From: Rhizobium bangladeshense
Lineage (GTDB): Bacteria > Pseudomonadota > Alphaproteobacteria > Rhizobiales > Rhizobiaceae
NCBI RefSeq assembly: GCF_001662075.1
Contig: NZ_LYPL01000011.1
Span: 62,001-126,000 of the forward strand
DNA length: 64,000 bases
Direction of reading: 5' to 3'
Under the pieces are notes generated by a model, which made no database searches, was not told the origin of the DNA, and saw nothing but the letters and a program-made list of their open reading frames with translations. The position numbers and the translations under genes were made by a program. Of this stretch, positions 53,220 through 61,896 are shown piece by piece. Numbering within the stretch: position 1 is the first letter of the stretch; each line of letters starts with the position of its first letter.

Positions 53220-53915
53220 ATGCTGACAGTCGAAAACGCAAATCTGCATTACGGCGCGGCGCAGGCGCTGCGCGGCATCTCGATCAAAGCGGAGATGGGC
53301 AAGATTACCTGCGTGCTGGGACGCAACGGCGTCGGCAAGAGTTCGCTGCTGCGCGCCGTGACCGGCCAGCATCCGCTATCGGCCGGGACCGTCACCTTCA
53401 ACGATACCAGGCTGAACGGCCTTCCGCCTTTCGCCCGCGCCAAGCAGGGGATCGGCTATGTGCCGCAGGGGCGGGAGATTTTCCCGTTGCTGACGGTCAA
53501 GGAAAATCTCGAAACCGGCTTTGCTCCGCTCGGCCGCCGCGACCGCAACATCCCCGACGATATCTTCAGCCTTTTCCCGGTGCTGAAGTCGATGCTGTCG
53601 CGTCGCGGCGGCGATCTTTCCGGCGGGCAGCAGCAACAGCTGGCGATCGGACGAGCCATGGTGACGCGGCCGAGGATACTCGTGCTCGACGAGCCGACCG
53701 AAGGCATCCAGCCGTCGATCATCAAGGATATCGGCAGGGCGATCCGTTACCTGCGCGATTCCACCGGCATGGCGATCCTGCTCGTCGAACAATATCTCGA
53801 TTTCTGCCGGGAGCTTGCCGACTACGTTTACATCATGGATCGCGGTGAGATCGTACATGAAGGACTTGCCGAGACGCTGGATACGCCGGAGGCTCGCCGT
53901 CATCTGACCGTTTGA
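53220..53915 (+). CDS. urtE: Urea ABC transporter ATPase UrtE
   Basis: A 231-residue ATPase. It has LHYGAAQALRGISIKAEMGK, Walker A GRNGVGKSS, GIGYVPQGREIFPLLTVKEN, signature LSGGQQQQLAIGRAM, and Walker B ILVLDEPTEGIQPSIIKDIG, then LLVEQYLDFCRELAD. These match UrtE closely. No obvious terminator separates it from ureD, 150 bases downstream, so urea uptake and urease genes may share transcripts. Confidence 0.95.
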   Translation: MLTVENANLHYGAAQALRGISIKAEMGKITCVLGRNGVGKSSLLRAVTGQHPLSAGTVTFNDTRLNGLPPFARAKQGIGYVPQGREIFPLLTVKENLETGFAPLGRRDRNIPDDIFSLFPVLKSMLSRRGGDLSGGQQQQLAIGRAMVTRPRILVLDEPTEGIQPSIIKDIGRAIRYLRDSTGMAILLVEQYLDFCRELADYVYIMDRGEIVHEGLAETLDTPEARRHLTV

Positions 53916-54064
53916 CCGGCAGATGCCGTATTTTGCAGCAGCAGGCTCGACGCTTCGAAGCCTTCGCCCGCCGCCAAAAGGTCTGTTCGGGACGGCATGG
54001 GAATTGCTTTGCTTCCGTCACCCGCGCGATCGAATGAACCGGTAGCGCGACCGAAAGGGACGTT

Positions 54065-54886
54065 ATGATGATTGCGGCGGCAGGCACGAGACCGCAAAGA
54101 GCGGAGGGGCGCGGACATCTGGCGGCAAAGGTGTTCGGCGGCCGTACGCGCATCCGCGAGCTCTATCAGGAGGGCGCGGCGAAGATCCGCCTGCCGGATA
54201 CGTTCGATGCCTCGATGGAAGCCGTCATCATCAACACCGCCGGTGGGCTGACCGGCGGCGACCGAATGGACTGGAGCGTCGTTGCCGGCGCCGGCACGAA
54301 GATCGACGTCACCACCCAGGCCTGCGAAAAGATCTACAAGGCATCGGCCGGCGTCGCAGAGGTGAGGACCCGCATCGAGGTGGGGGCGGGAGCGCGGGTC
54401 GACTGGCTGCCACAGGAAACGATCCTGTTCGACCGGGCGGCGCTCTTCCGCCGGCTCGATGTGGATCTCGACGAGAGCGCCGAATTCCTGGCCGTCGAAG
54501 CCGTGCTGCTCGGCCGCAAGGCGATGGGAGAGACGGTCGACAGGGGTCTCTTTCGCGACCGCTGGCGCATCCGCCGCTCGGGCCGGCTGATCCATGCCGA
54601 GGAGCTCAGGCTCTCCGAAGGTGTTGCGGCGCTGGCGGCGCGCCAGGCGGTGCTCGGCGGGCAAGTTGCCTTCGCGACGCTGCTTTATGCCGGGCCGCTG
54701 GCCGAAGCCTATCTCGGCAGGGTCCGTCCGCTGGTCGAGGGTATGATGGGCGGTGCAAGCGCCTGGAGCGACAAGCTGATCGTACGCCTTGCGGCGGCCG
54801 ACGGCTTCACGCTGAGAAAAATCCTGATCCCTGTCATTTCCGTCTTGCGCAACGGTGCGCCTGTGCCGAAAGTCTGGAATCTCTAA
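54065..54886 (+). CDS. ureD: Urease accessory protein UreD
   Basis: A 273-residue accessory protein that, with UreF and UreG, loads nickel into apo-urease. INTAGGLTGGDRMDWSVVAG, TTQACEKIYKASAGVAEV and WLPQETILFDRAALFRRLDV are family blocks. AAGGGA precedes the ATG at 54065; the adjacent ATG 54068 is possible. It starts the urease gene group ureD-A-(DUF1272)-B. Confidence 0.95.
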   Translation: MMIAAAGTRPQRAEGRGHLAAKVFGGRTRIRELYQEGAAKIRLPDTFDASMEAVIINTAGGLTGGDRMDWSVVAGAGTKIDVTTQACEKIYKASAGVAEVRTRIEVGAGARVDWLPQETILFDRAALFRRLDVDLDESAEFLAVEAVLLGRKAMGETVDRGLFRDRWRIRRSGRLIHAEELRLSEGVAALAARQAVLGGQVAFATLLYAGPLAEAYLGRVRPLVEGMMGGASAWSDKLIVRLAAADGFTLRKILIPVISVLRNGAPVPKVWNL

Positions 54887-54914
54887 AGCTAAGCATCAAG
54901 CAGATGGACAAGCA

Positions 54915-55217
54915 ATGAACCTCACTCCGAGAGAAAAAGACAAGCTGCTGATTTCAATGGCGGCGATGGTGGCGCGGCGGCGGCTCGAGCGCGGCGTCAA
55001 GCTGAACTATCCCGAGGCAATCGCGCTGATCAGCGACTTCGTCGTCGAGGGCGCCCGCGACGGCCGCCCCGTCGCCGAACTGATGGAAGCCGGCGCCCAC
55101 GTGATCAGCCGCGATCAGGTGATGGAGGGCGTTGCCGAGATGTTTCATGACGTGCAGGTGGAGGCGACGTTTCCCGATGGCACCAAGCTCGTCACCGTCC
55201 ACGAACCGATCCGGTGA
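54915..55217 (+). CDS. ureA: Urease gamma subunit UreA
   Basis: The 100-residue gamma subunit. MNLTPREKDKLLISMAAMVA, RGVKLNYPEAIALISDFVVE and VMEGVAEMFHDVQVEATFPD are diagnostic and the length is exact for the family. ATG 54915 matches the family start, though the ribosome site is weak. It assembles with UreB and UreC in the cytoplasm. Confidence 0.97.
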   Translation: MNLTPREKDKLLISMAAMVARRRLERGVKLNYPEAIALISDFVVEGARDGRPVAELMEAGAHVISRDQVMEGVAEMFHDVQVEATFPDGTKLVTVHEPIR

Positions 55218-55226
55218 GGAAGTAGA

Positions 55227-55478
55227 ATGCTGGAGCTCAGACCCAACTGCGAGTGCTGCGACAAGGATTTGCCGCCGGAGAGCGCCGAGGCGCGGATCTG
55301 CACCTATGAATGCACTTTCTGCGCTGACTGCGCAGACGATGTGCTGAAGGACGCATGCCCGAATTGCGGCGGCAATCTCGTTGCGAGGCCCATTCGGCCG
55401 GCGGCCATGCTCGCCAAACATCCGGCGTCGACGAAACGCGTGCTGAAGGCCGAGGGCTGCGCGCCCAAGGCAGCGTAA
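55227..55478 (+). CDS. DUF1272 cysteine-rich protein in urease operon
   Basis: An 83-residue small protein with zinc-ribbon-like cysteine pairs (CECCDKDLPPES, CTYECTFCADCADDVLKDAC, PNCGGNLVARPIRP), matching DUF1272. It lies 9 bases after ureA and 10 before ureB on the same strand, so it is co-expressed with urease. A metal-binding role is plausible from the eight or more cysteines but unproven. Confidence 0.88.
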   Translation: MLELRPNCECCDKDLPPESAEARICTYECTFCADCADDVLKDACPNCGGNLVARPIRPAAMLAKHPASTKRVLKAEGCAPKAA

Positions 55479-55488
55479 GGGGAACGAG

Positions 55489-55794
55489 ATGATTCCAGGC
55501 GAGATCATTGCCGTAAACGGCGACATCGAACTCAATGCCGGCGCACCGACGGTGACGCTGGAGGTTTCCAATACCGGCGATCGGCCAGTGCAGGTCGGCA
55601 GCCACTATCATTTCGCCGAGACCAACGCCGGGCTGTCTTTCGACCGGGCGGCGGCGCATGGCAAGCGGCTGGATATTCCAGCCGGAACGGCCGTGCGCTT
55701 CGAGCCGGGACAGACGCGGTCTGTGACGCTGATCCCGCTTGCCGGCAAGCGCGAGGTCTATGGTTTCCGTCAGCTGGTGATGGGCAAGCTTTAA
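55489..55794 (+). CDS. ureB: Urease beta subunit UreB
   Basis: The 101-residue beta subunit. MIPGEIIAVNGDIELNAGAP, NTGDRPVQVGSHYHFAETNA, RLDIPAGTAVRFEPG and KREVYGF match the family and the length is exact. It follows the DUF1272 gene by 10 bases after a GGGGAACGAG stretch. Confidence 0.97.
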   Translation: MIPGEIIAVNGDIELNAGAPTVTLEVSNTGDRPVQVGSHYHFAETNAGLSFDRAAAHGKRLDIPAGTAVRFEPGQTRSVTLIPLAGKREVYGFRQLVMGKL

Positions 55795-55806
55795 CGGGAG
55801 GGATGC

Positions 55807-56214
55807 ATGCGTTTGAACATCTGCCTCATCGGGGCGGCGATGCTGCTGGCCGCGAGTGGTGCCTCCGCTCAGGATATCGATTGCCAGAATCCCAAGACGC
55901 AATCGGACATGACCTCTTGCGAGGCGGCGCGCCACGAGACCGCGGACAAAGCTTTGAATGCGCAATATAAGAAGACCCGGGCGGCTCTTGCGGCGATCGA
56001 CAAGGATCTCGATGGCGACATGAAGGGCGCGGAGCAGGCACTGGTCAAGGCACAACGCGCCTGGATCGATTATCGCGACGCCGAGTGCGACGCCTTCGGC
56101 TTCCAGGCCCGTGGCGGTACGATGGAGCCGATGCTGGTCGCCGGATGCCTCGCCAACATCACTGACAAACGAACGCAAGAGCTGAAAGAGCTCGAAGACA
56201 CGATGAGCAACTAA
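55807..56214 (+). CDS. LprI/DUF1311-family secreted protein
   Basis: A 135-residue exported protein. The signal peptide is LNICLIGAAMLLAASGASAQ. The mature part has the lysozyme-inhibitor LprI pattern: CQNPKTQSDMTSCEAARHET, ALNAQYKKTRAALAAIDKDL, LVKAQRAWIDYRDAECDAFG and GCLANITDKRTQELKELE, with paired cysteines. It lies between ureB and the sialyltransferase-like gene. Its link to urease is unclear; lysozyme inhibition is only the family label. Confidence 0.85.
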   Translation: MRLNICLIGAAMLLAASGASAQDIDCQNPKTQSDMTSCEAARHETADKALNAQYKKTRAALAAIDKDLDGDMKGAEQALVKAQRAWIDYRDAECDAFGFQARGGTMEPMLVAGCLANITDKRTQELKELEDTMSN

Positions 56215-56215
56215 G

Positions 56216-56854
56216 GTGATCAGGAAGATCGTGATCGTCGGCAATGGCGAGGTTGGTGAGGGAGAGGCGGGCATCATCGATGCTGCCGATTTCGTCATCC
56301 GCTTCAACGATTGCCGTTCCTATGGCGCCGGCGGCAGTCGCACGGACGCCGTTGCGGTTTGCAATACCGGCCGGCCGGCAAAGGCGATGCTCGGTTCGCT
56401 TGAGTGGCGGACCCATCCCGGCGTCGTTTCGGCTCGCGAAATCTGGAGCGTGCGCGACCCGGACAAATTCGCCGCCATGCGGGCGCCGCTTGCCGTCTCG
56501 CATCCCGATCTCGACGATTTCTGCGACGACTACACGGAGGCATTCGGCGCCTTCTGCGCGGAGACCGGCAAGACGCGTGTCGTGATCGACAAATCGATCC
56601 ACGAGGCCGCCGATGCCTCGCTTGCGGCCTTTGCGCCCACGCCCTATGTCGTGCCGAGCAGCGGCATGATCGTCATCGCCGAGGTGCTGAACACATACGC
56701 CGAGGCCGAGGTGATGCTCGCCGGCTTCGGTCACGTCGGCTGGGAATGGCACCCGTTTGCCGCCGAACGACAGCTTGTCGATAGTTATATTGCCGCAGGC
56801 CGCCTCAGGCGGCTCGGCGGAAAAATGCTTGTCTCTTCCTCCTACGGAGCCTGA
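56216..56854 (+). CDS. GT29/sialyltransferase-fold protein in urease operon
   Basis: A 212-residue protein of the group annotated as urease operon accessory protein. Its motifs resemble the sialyltransferase family GT29: VIVGNGEVG...DFVIRFND (motif L style, residues 6-32), PSSGMIVIAEVL (motif S style, near 147-158), and H-x4-E in HPFAAE (His179, Glu184), like motif VS. It starts at GTG 56216, one base after the stop of the previous gene, and ends 3 bases before ureC. No membrane anchor is seen, so it is probably cytoplasmic. Its acceptor, donor and relation to urease are unknown. Confidence 0.82.
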   Translation: MIRKIVIVGNGEVGEGEAGIIDAADFVIRFNDCRSYGAGGSRTDAVAVCNTGRPAKAMLGSLEWRTHPGVVSAREIWSVRDPDKFAAMRAPLAVSHPDLDDFCDDYTEAFGAFCAETGKTRVVIDKSIHEAADASLAAFAPTPYVVPSSGMIVIAEVLNTYAEAEVMLAGFGHVGWEWHPFAAERQLVDSYIAAGRLRRLGGKMLVSSSYGA

Positions 56855-56857
56855 TGG

Positions 56858-58570
56858 ATGCCCTACAAGATCTCGCGCGCCGCCTATGCCGGCATGTTCG
56901 GACCGACCACCGGCGACAAGGTGCGCCTTGCCGACACGGAGCTCTTCATCGAGATCGAGAAGGATTTCACCACCTATGGCGAGGAGGTGAAGTTCGGCGG
57001 CGGCAAGGTGATCCGTGATGGCATGGGCCAGAGCCAGGTGACGCGGGCGGACGGCGCGGTCGATACCGTCATCACCAATGCGGTGATCGTCGACCATACA
57101 GGCATCTACAAGGCCGATATCGGCCTCAAGAACGGGCGCATCGCTGCGATCGGCAAGGCGGGCAACCCCGATACGCAGCCCGGCGTCAATATCATCGTCG
57201 GCCCTGGCACCGAAGCGATCGCCGGCGAAGGCAAGATCGTCACGGCAGGCGGAATGGACAGCCATATCCACTTCATCGCGCCGCAGCAGATCGAGGAAGC
57301 GCTGATGTCGGGCATGACCTGCATGCTCGGCGGCGGCACGGGACCGGCGCATGGCACACTCGCCACCACCTGCACGCCCGGCCCATGGCATATCGCGCGG
57401 ATGATCGAAGCGGCCGACGCCTTCCCGATGAACCTCGCCTTTGCCGGCAAAGGCAATGCCTCGCTGCCGGGCGCGCTGACCGAGATGGTGCTGGGCGGCG
57501 CCACTTCGCTGAAGCTGCATGAGGACTGGGGCACGACGCCGGGCGCGATCGACTGCTGCCTGTCGGTCGCCGACGACTATGACGTGCAGGTGATGATCCA
57601 CACCGATACGCTGAATGAAAGCGGCTTCGTCGAGGATACGATCGGCGCCATCAAGGGCCGCACCATTCATGCCTTCCATACGGAAGGGGCGGGCGGCGGG
57701 CACGCGCCTGACATCATCAAGATCTGCGGCCAACCGAACGTCATTCCTTCCTCCACCAATCCGACGCGGCCCTATACGGTCAATACGATTGCCGAGCATC
57801 TCGACATGCTGATGGTCTGCCATCATTTGTCGCCGTCGATCCCCGAGGATATCGCCTTTGCCGAAAGCCGCATCCGCAAGGAGACGATCGCGGCCGAAGA
57901 CATTCTGCACGATATCGGTGCCTTCTCGATCATCTCTTCTGACAGCCAGGCGATGGGCCGCGTCGGTGAAGTGGCGATCCGCACCTGGCAGACGGCCGAC
58001 AAGATGAAGCGTCAGCGCGGCCGGCTGAAAGAAGAGAAGGGCGATAATGACAATTTCCGCGTCCGCCGCTATATCGCCAAATACACGATCAATCCGGCAA
58101 TTGCGCATGGTCTCAGCCATGAGATCGGTTCCGTCGAAATCGGCAAGCGCGCCGACCTGGTGCTGTGGAACCCGGCTTTCTTCGGCGTGAAGCCGGATAT
58201 GGTGCTGCTCGGCGGCTCGATCGCGGCAGCGCCGATGGGCGATCCGAACGCCTCGATCCCGACGCCGCAGCCGGTCCACTACCGGCCGATGTTTGCCTCT
58301 TACGGCAAGAGCCTCACCAATTCCTCCGTCACTTTCGTCAGCCAGGCCTCGCTCGACGCCGGCCTCAAGGGCAAGCTCGGAGTTGCGAAGGACCTGTTGG
58401 CGGTGAAGAATACCCGCGGCGGCATCTCCAAGGCATCGATGATCCACAACGACCTGACGCCGGAGATCGAGGTCGATCCGGAGACCTATGAAGTCAGGGC
58501 GAACGGCGAATTGCTGACATGCGAGCCGGCGTCGGTGCTGCCGATGGCGCAGCGCTATTTCCTGTTCTAG
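56858..58570 (+). CDS. ureC: Urease alpha subunit UreC (catalytic)
   Basis: The 570-residue nickel amidohydrolase that hydrolyses urea to ammonia and carbamate. Nickel ligands are in GGMDSHIHFIAPQQ, VMIHTDT, AFHTEGAGGGHAPDI and SSDSQAMGRVGE. The carbamylated lysine is in GATSLKLHEDWG and the catalytic histidine in MVCHHLSPSIPEDIAFAESR. CGGAG precedes the ATG by 9 bases. Length and motifs are complete, so it should be active once metallated by UreDEFG. Confidence 0.98.
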   Translation: MPYKISRAAYAGMFGPTTGDKVRLADTELFIEIEKDFTTYGEEVKFGGGKVIRDGMGQSQVTRADGAVDTVITNAVIVDHTGIYKADIGLKNGRIAAIGKAGNPDTQPGVNIIVGPGTEAIAGEGKIVTAGGMDSHIHFIAPQQIEEALMSGMTCMLGGGTGPAHGTLATTCTPGPWHIARMIEAADAFPMNLAFAGKGNASLPGALTEMVLGGATSLKLHEDWGTTPGAIDCCLSVADDYDVQVMIHTDTLNESGFVEDTIGAIKGRTIHAFHTEGAGGGHAPDIIKICGQPNVIPSSTNPTRPYTVNTIAEHLDMLMVCHHLSPSIPEDIAFAESRIRKETIAAEDILHDIGAFSIISSDSQAMGRVGEVAIRTWQTADKMKRQRGRLKEEKGDNDNFRVRRYIAKYTINPAIAHGLSHEIGSVEIGKRADLVLWNPAFFGVKPDMVLLGGSIAAAPMGDPNASIPTPQPVHYRPMFASYGKSLTNSSVTFVSQASLDAGLKGKLGVAKDLLAVKNTRGGISKASMIHNDLTPEIEVDPETYEVRANGELLTCEPASVLPMAQRYFLF

Positions 58571-58603
58571 GCCCGGTCGTTCCGTGCGCGCCGGACGGTT
58601 CCA

Positions 58604-59275
58604 ATGAAAACAGGCATCCGCTGGCTGTTGCGGATCATATTGGTGCTCGTTGCTCTGGCGACGGCCGGAACCTTCATTCCCCGGCCGCTGATTGCACCGG
58701 TCGAAGCATCGTCCGCGGCGGCGACCCACCGGATTTTGCTTCTGTCGGGACCGATCCATACGGATATTGCCATTCCGCTCGACGAGGAGACGCGGGCCGC
58801 CTTTTCCTTCCTCGACGATCCCGGTTTTCCGCTCGGCCATCCGAATGCGGAATGGCTCGTCATTGGCTGGGGTGGCCGCGCCTTCTATCTGGAAACGCCG
58901 TCCTGGTCGGAGCTGAAGCCGATGCCGGTGTTGCGGGCCCTGACGATCGACCGTTCGGTGCTGCACGTGGATCTCGCCGGTCATATTGCCGAGCCGCAGC
59001 CAGCCGTTATGGCCTTCGATATCGGTGACGAACAATTGGCGCGGCTGCGCAATTTCATCTCGGATAGTTTTGTCCGCGATGCGGGCGAGGTGAAGCTGAT
59101 CTCAAACGCAGGTTACGGCGAGATCGACCGGTTCTTCGAGGCCAAGGGATATTTCAACGCCCTATTCGGCTGCAACACCTGGACTGCCGCAGCACTCCGT
59201 TCGGCAGGGCTTCGAACCGGCTTATGGAACCCGCTTCCACAATCATTGCGATTATCCGCCGGTGTCTACAATTGA
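58604..59275 (+). CDS. DUF2459 (TIGR02117) urease-region protein
   Basis: A 223-residue protein with an N-terminal membrane anchor or signal (WLLRIILVLVALATAGTFIP) and the DUF2459 pattern: LLSGPIHTDIAIPLDEETRA, EWLVIGWGGRAFYLETPSW and YFNALFGCNTWTAAALRSAG. The pattern His...Cys-Asn-Thr-Trp suggests a papain-like (NlpC/P60-like) fold facing the periplasm, an inference. It sits 33 bases after ureC. This family is named for its urease-region location; the reason is not known. Confidence 0.85.
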   Translation: MKTGIRWLLRIILVLVALATAGTFIPRPLIAPVEASSAAATHRILLLSGPIHTDIAIPLDEETRAAFSFLDDPGFPLGHPNAEWLVIGWGGRAFYLETPSWSELKPMPVLRALTIDRSVLHVDLAGHIAEPQPAVMAFDIGDEQLARLRNFISDSFVRDAGEVKLISNAGYGEIDRFFEAKGYFNALFGCNTWTAAALRSAGLRTGLWNPLPQSLRLSAGVYN

Positions 59276-59605
59276 CGCAGCTGCGGACCGGTCTCGGTGT
59301 ATACGGAATTGTGAACGGGACTCCCCATCTGGTTGTAAAAATCGATAGGAACCGGCGTTTTCCCCAGGTAAAACCATTCTGGAACACGCACGCCGACCAA
59401 GTGAAAAAAAGCGTTTATTATCAATTATTTCAGCGTCTGCCCGCCGTGTCCCATTCAGGGATCGGATGTTTGCATCCCCTGCTAGAAAAAATCTGTCCGT
59501 CAAATCGTCCAAAATCGTTCCAATTTTAACGAGTCGATTAAGACACCCGCAGCAATTGAGCACTTATCAATGCCGTGAAACGCCCGGGCAGGAAGGTCGA
59601 TTCTC
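59276..59605. other. Intergenic region between DUF2459 gene and diguanylate cyclase
   Basis: A 330-base stretch with a marked A+T-rich tract around 59390-59430. Frames of about 100 codons on either strand lack recognisable similarity. It probably carries the promoter of the diguanylate cyclase, dividing the urease cluster into at least two transcription units. Confidence 0.4.
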
Positions 59606-60469
59606 ATGAGAAGCTGGATGTCGCTGCAGGCCGGTTTCGGCGATTTTCAATATCGCAGGAACGTCTATCTCTTTGCGCTGAGGATGAGCTTTCTTGCCGT
59701 CATTCTTTCAGGCGCCATCCTCGCGCTGACGATACCGCCACTCGATTTTTTTGGGCTGCTGCCGGTGAGCCTTTCGCATGCGATGGGCTTCGGTGCCGTT
59801 TTTTCCTGGCTTGTCGGCGGCACGGTTTGCGGCATGCTGTCGTTGACCGCTGGGTTTACCATGCATGAGTTGACAGTTTCGCGCGCGGAGTTCGAAAAGC
59901 TCAGCCGCACGGATACGCTCTCCGGCCTCTTGAACCGCCGCGCCTTCACGGAGGCGCTCGACAAAACCGAGGGAAATGCCTCGCTTGTCATTTTCGACGT
60001 CGACCGCTTCAAGGCGATCAACGACCGTTTCGGCCATGCCTGCGGCGATGCCGTCATCACTGCAGTCTCGGCCACGCTCATGTCCGCCTTCGACGACATG
60101 TCCGTTATTGCACGGCTGGGTGGAGAGGAGTTTGGCGTCATCGTCTCCGGCGAGCCGCTGGAGGTGCGGATGGAACGCATCGAAGGGGTGCGAGCCCGGA
60201 TCGCAAGCGGCGCCATCGCGGCGGAGGGCCACGAGATCCGCATCACCGTTTCCGGCGGCGTTGCCGATCTGGCCGCCGGGCGCAGCAAGCAGGCGGTGTA
60301 TGCTTCGGCGGACCGGGCGCTCTACCTCGCCAAGGCGCTCGGGCGCAATCGCGTCGTGCACGAACGGGAGGGCCTGCATCATGCCTGGCACGGGCTCGTC
60401 GATAATGGCCTCGATGCCAAGGGCAGGGGAGCCGAGAGCGACAACGTGATGCAGGCTTGCGGGATATAA
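59606..60469 (+). CDS. Membrane diguanylate cyclase (GGDEF)
   Basis: A 287-residue protein. Two or three helices in residues 20-85 (ALRMSFLAVILSGAILALTI, FGAVFSWLVGGTVCGMLSLT) precede a GGDEF domain. RTDTLSGLLNRRAFTEAL, FDVDRFKAINDRFGHACGD and the active-site variant GGEEF (ARLGGEEFGVIVSG) are intact, so c-di-GMP synthesis is expected. An obvious RxxD inhibitory site is not seen before the motif. It interrupts the urease cluster between ureC and ureE. Confidence 0.92.
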   Translation: MRSWMSLQAGFGDFQYRRNVYLFALRMSFLAVILSGAILALTIPPLDFFGLLPVSLSHAMGFGAVFSWLVGGTVCGMLSLTAGFTMHELTVSRAEFEKLSRTDTLSGLLNRRAFTEALDKTEGNASLVIFDVDRFKAINDRFGHACGDAVITAVSATLMSAFDDMSVIARLGGEEFGVIVSGEPLEVRMERIEGVRARIASGAIAAEGHEIRITVSGGVADLAAGRSKQAVYASADRALYLAKALGRNRVVHEREGLHHAWHGLVDNGLDAKGRGAESDNVMQACGI

Positions 60470-60553
60470 AAGCCCCGGTCCGAACAAAAGGCCATTGGTG
60501 CTTGCATCGGGAAAGACTATTTTGCATGTTCGTCTCAGCAAAACGGACATATC

Positions 60554-61135
60554 ATGCAGCGCGTAACTTCTTATCTTCCCGCCGGTACCCCGTCCTCTCA
60601 TCCGACCGCCCAGGTCAAGCTGCCGCACGATCTGCGCCATCTGCGCCGCAAGCTGCTGCATCTGGAAAATGGCGAGATGGTCATGCTCGATCTCAAGGAT
60701 CCGGTGCTCTTCGCCAATGGCGATCTGCTGGTGCGCGAGGATGGGGAGTTGATCGAGATTCTGGCTGCCGACGAGAAACTCTTCGAAATTCGCGGACGCG
60801 ACCGCACGCATCTCGTCGAGCTCGCCTGGCATCTCGGCAACCGTCATCTTGCCGCCCAGATCGAGGAAGACCGCATCGTCATCCTGCGCGACCATGTCAT
60901 CCGCTCGATGCTGCAGGGCCTCGGCGCCACCGTGCTGGAGATCGATGAGCCCTTTCAACCCGCGCGCGGAGCCTATCATTCCCATGGCGGCCATGCGCAT
61001 GATCACGGCCATGCCGCTCACAGCCATGATCATGGACATGATCACGGACACGCGCATGGCCATGACCACCGCCATGATCACAGCTGCGATCACGACCACG
61101 GTCACGGGCATCATCACGGCCACAAGCACGATTGA
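60554..61135 (+). CDS. ureE: Urease nickel chaperone UreE
   Basis: A 193-residue nickel metallochaperone. The N-terminal part (LPHDLRHLRRKLLHLENGEM, VLFANGDLLVREDGE) and the metal-binding domain (LVELAWHLGNRHLAAQIEED, ILRDHVIRSMLQGLGATV) match UreE. The last 55 residues contain 25 histidines in HDHGH-like repeats, a nickel store. It ends 6 bases before ureF. Confidence 0.95.
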   Translation: MQRVTSYLPAGTPSSHPTAQVKLPHDLRHLRRKLLHLENGEMVMLDLKDPVLFANGDLLVREDGELIEILAADEKLFEIRGRDRTHLVELAWHLGNRHLAAQIEEDRIVILRDHVIRSMLQGLGATVLEIDEPFQPARGAYHSHGGHAHDHGHAAHSHDHGHDHGHAHGHDHRHDHSCDHDHGHGHHHGHKHD

Positions 61136-61141
61136 GGCGCG

Positions 61142-61813
61142 ATGACAGGGGATCGCCAACTGCAGGCATTGCTGCGCCTGACGGCGTGGCTGTCGCCGGC
61201 CTTTCCAGTCGGCAGCTTCGCCTATTCGGGTGGGCTGGAGCGGGCAGTGGCCGATGGGCTCGTCATCGATGCGGCTTCGCTTGCAAACTGGATCGGCACG
61301 CTGATCGGCCATGGTGCCGTCTGGAATGATGCGGTGCTTCTGGCCGAGAGCCACAGGCAACAGGCAGATGTCGCGCGCCTTGCCGAAACCGCCGCTCTGG
61401 CCGAGGCTCTTGCAGGATCGCGTGAGCGCCATCAGGAAACCATGCTGCTCGGTGATGCCTTCCTCGCGGCGGCCCGGGCTTGGCCGGACGAAGTATTCGA
61501 GAGGCTGCCCGGCAAGACCGCTTATCCCGTCGCGGTGGGCGCGGTTGCCGGTGCGCATGGTATAAGGTCCGAGCAGGTGCTCGCAATCTTCCTGCACGCC
61601 TATGCCTCGCAAGCGGTTTCGTCTGGTATCCGCCTCGGCGTTGCCGGGCAGAGAGATGGCGTTGCCGTCCTTGCCGACCTCGAAGAGCATATCGTGGAGG
61701 TTGCCCGGCGGGCGGCGGCTTCGACTCTCGACGACCTCGGCTCGGCCACCGTGCAGGCCGATATCGCAAGCCTGCGCCACGAGACGCAGGCTACGCGGTT
61801 GTTCCGCTCGTGA
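61142..61813 (+). CDS. ureF: Urease accessory protein UreF
   Basis: A 223-residue all-helical accessory protein that bridges UreD and UreG. LLRLTAWLSPAFPVGSFAYS, GGLERAVADGLV, YPVAVGAVAGAHGI and LHAYASQAVSSGIRLGVAGQ are the family motifs. The 6-base spacing from ureE suggests coupled translation. Confidence 0.96.
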   Translation: MTGDRQLQALLRLTAWLSPAFPVGSFAYSGGLERAVADGLVIDAASLANWIGTLIGHGAVWNDAVLLAESHRQQADVARLAETAALAEALAGSRERHQETMLLGDAFLAAARAWPDEVFERLPGKTAYPVAVGAVAGAHGIRSEQVLAIFLHAYASQAVSSGIRLGVAGQRDGVAVLADLEEHIVEVARRAAASTLDDLGSATVQADIASLRHETQATRLFRS

Positions 61814-61896
61814 CCAGTTATCGCGGGAACTGCGTTATTTGACGGTGGCGCGCGCCGGCGGCGTCGCTATCATCGGGTTCAATTGGAGTGAGACAT

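Noticed and set aside
47658..53915. Formamide/short-amide or branched-chain amino-acid transporter instead of urea
   Set aside because: The UrtA-type binding protein, the long UrtB N-terminal domain and the directly following urease genes favour urea, although the binding-protein family alone would not decide it.
56159..59035. 958-codon minus-strand open frame
   Set aside because: It is antisense to ureC and its neighbours, rich in Arg/Asp/His as expected for a third-position shadow, with no domain.
59708..61780. 690-codon minus-strand open frame
   Set aside because: Antisense to the diguanylate cyclase, ureE and ureF; its repetitive valine/methionine tract is the reverse of the ureE histidine tail.
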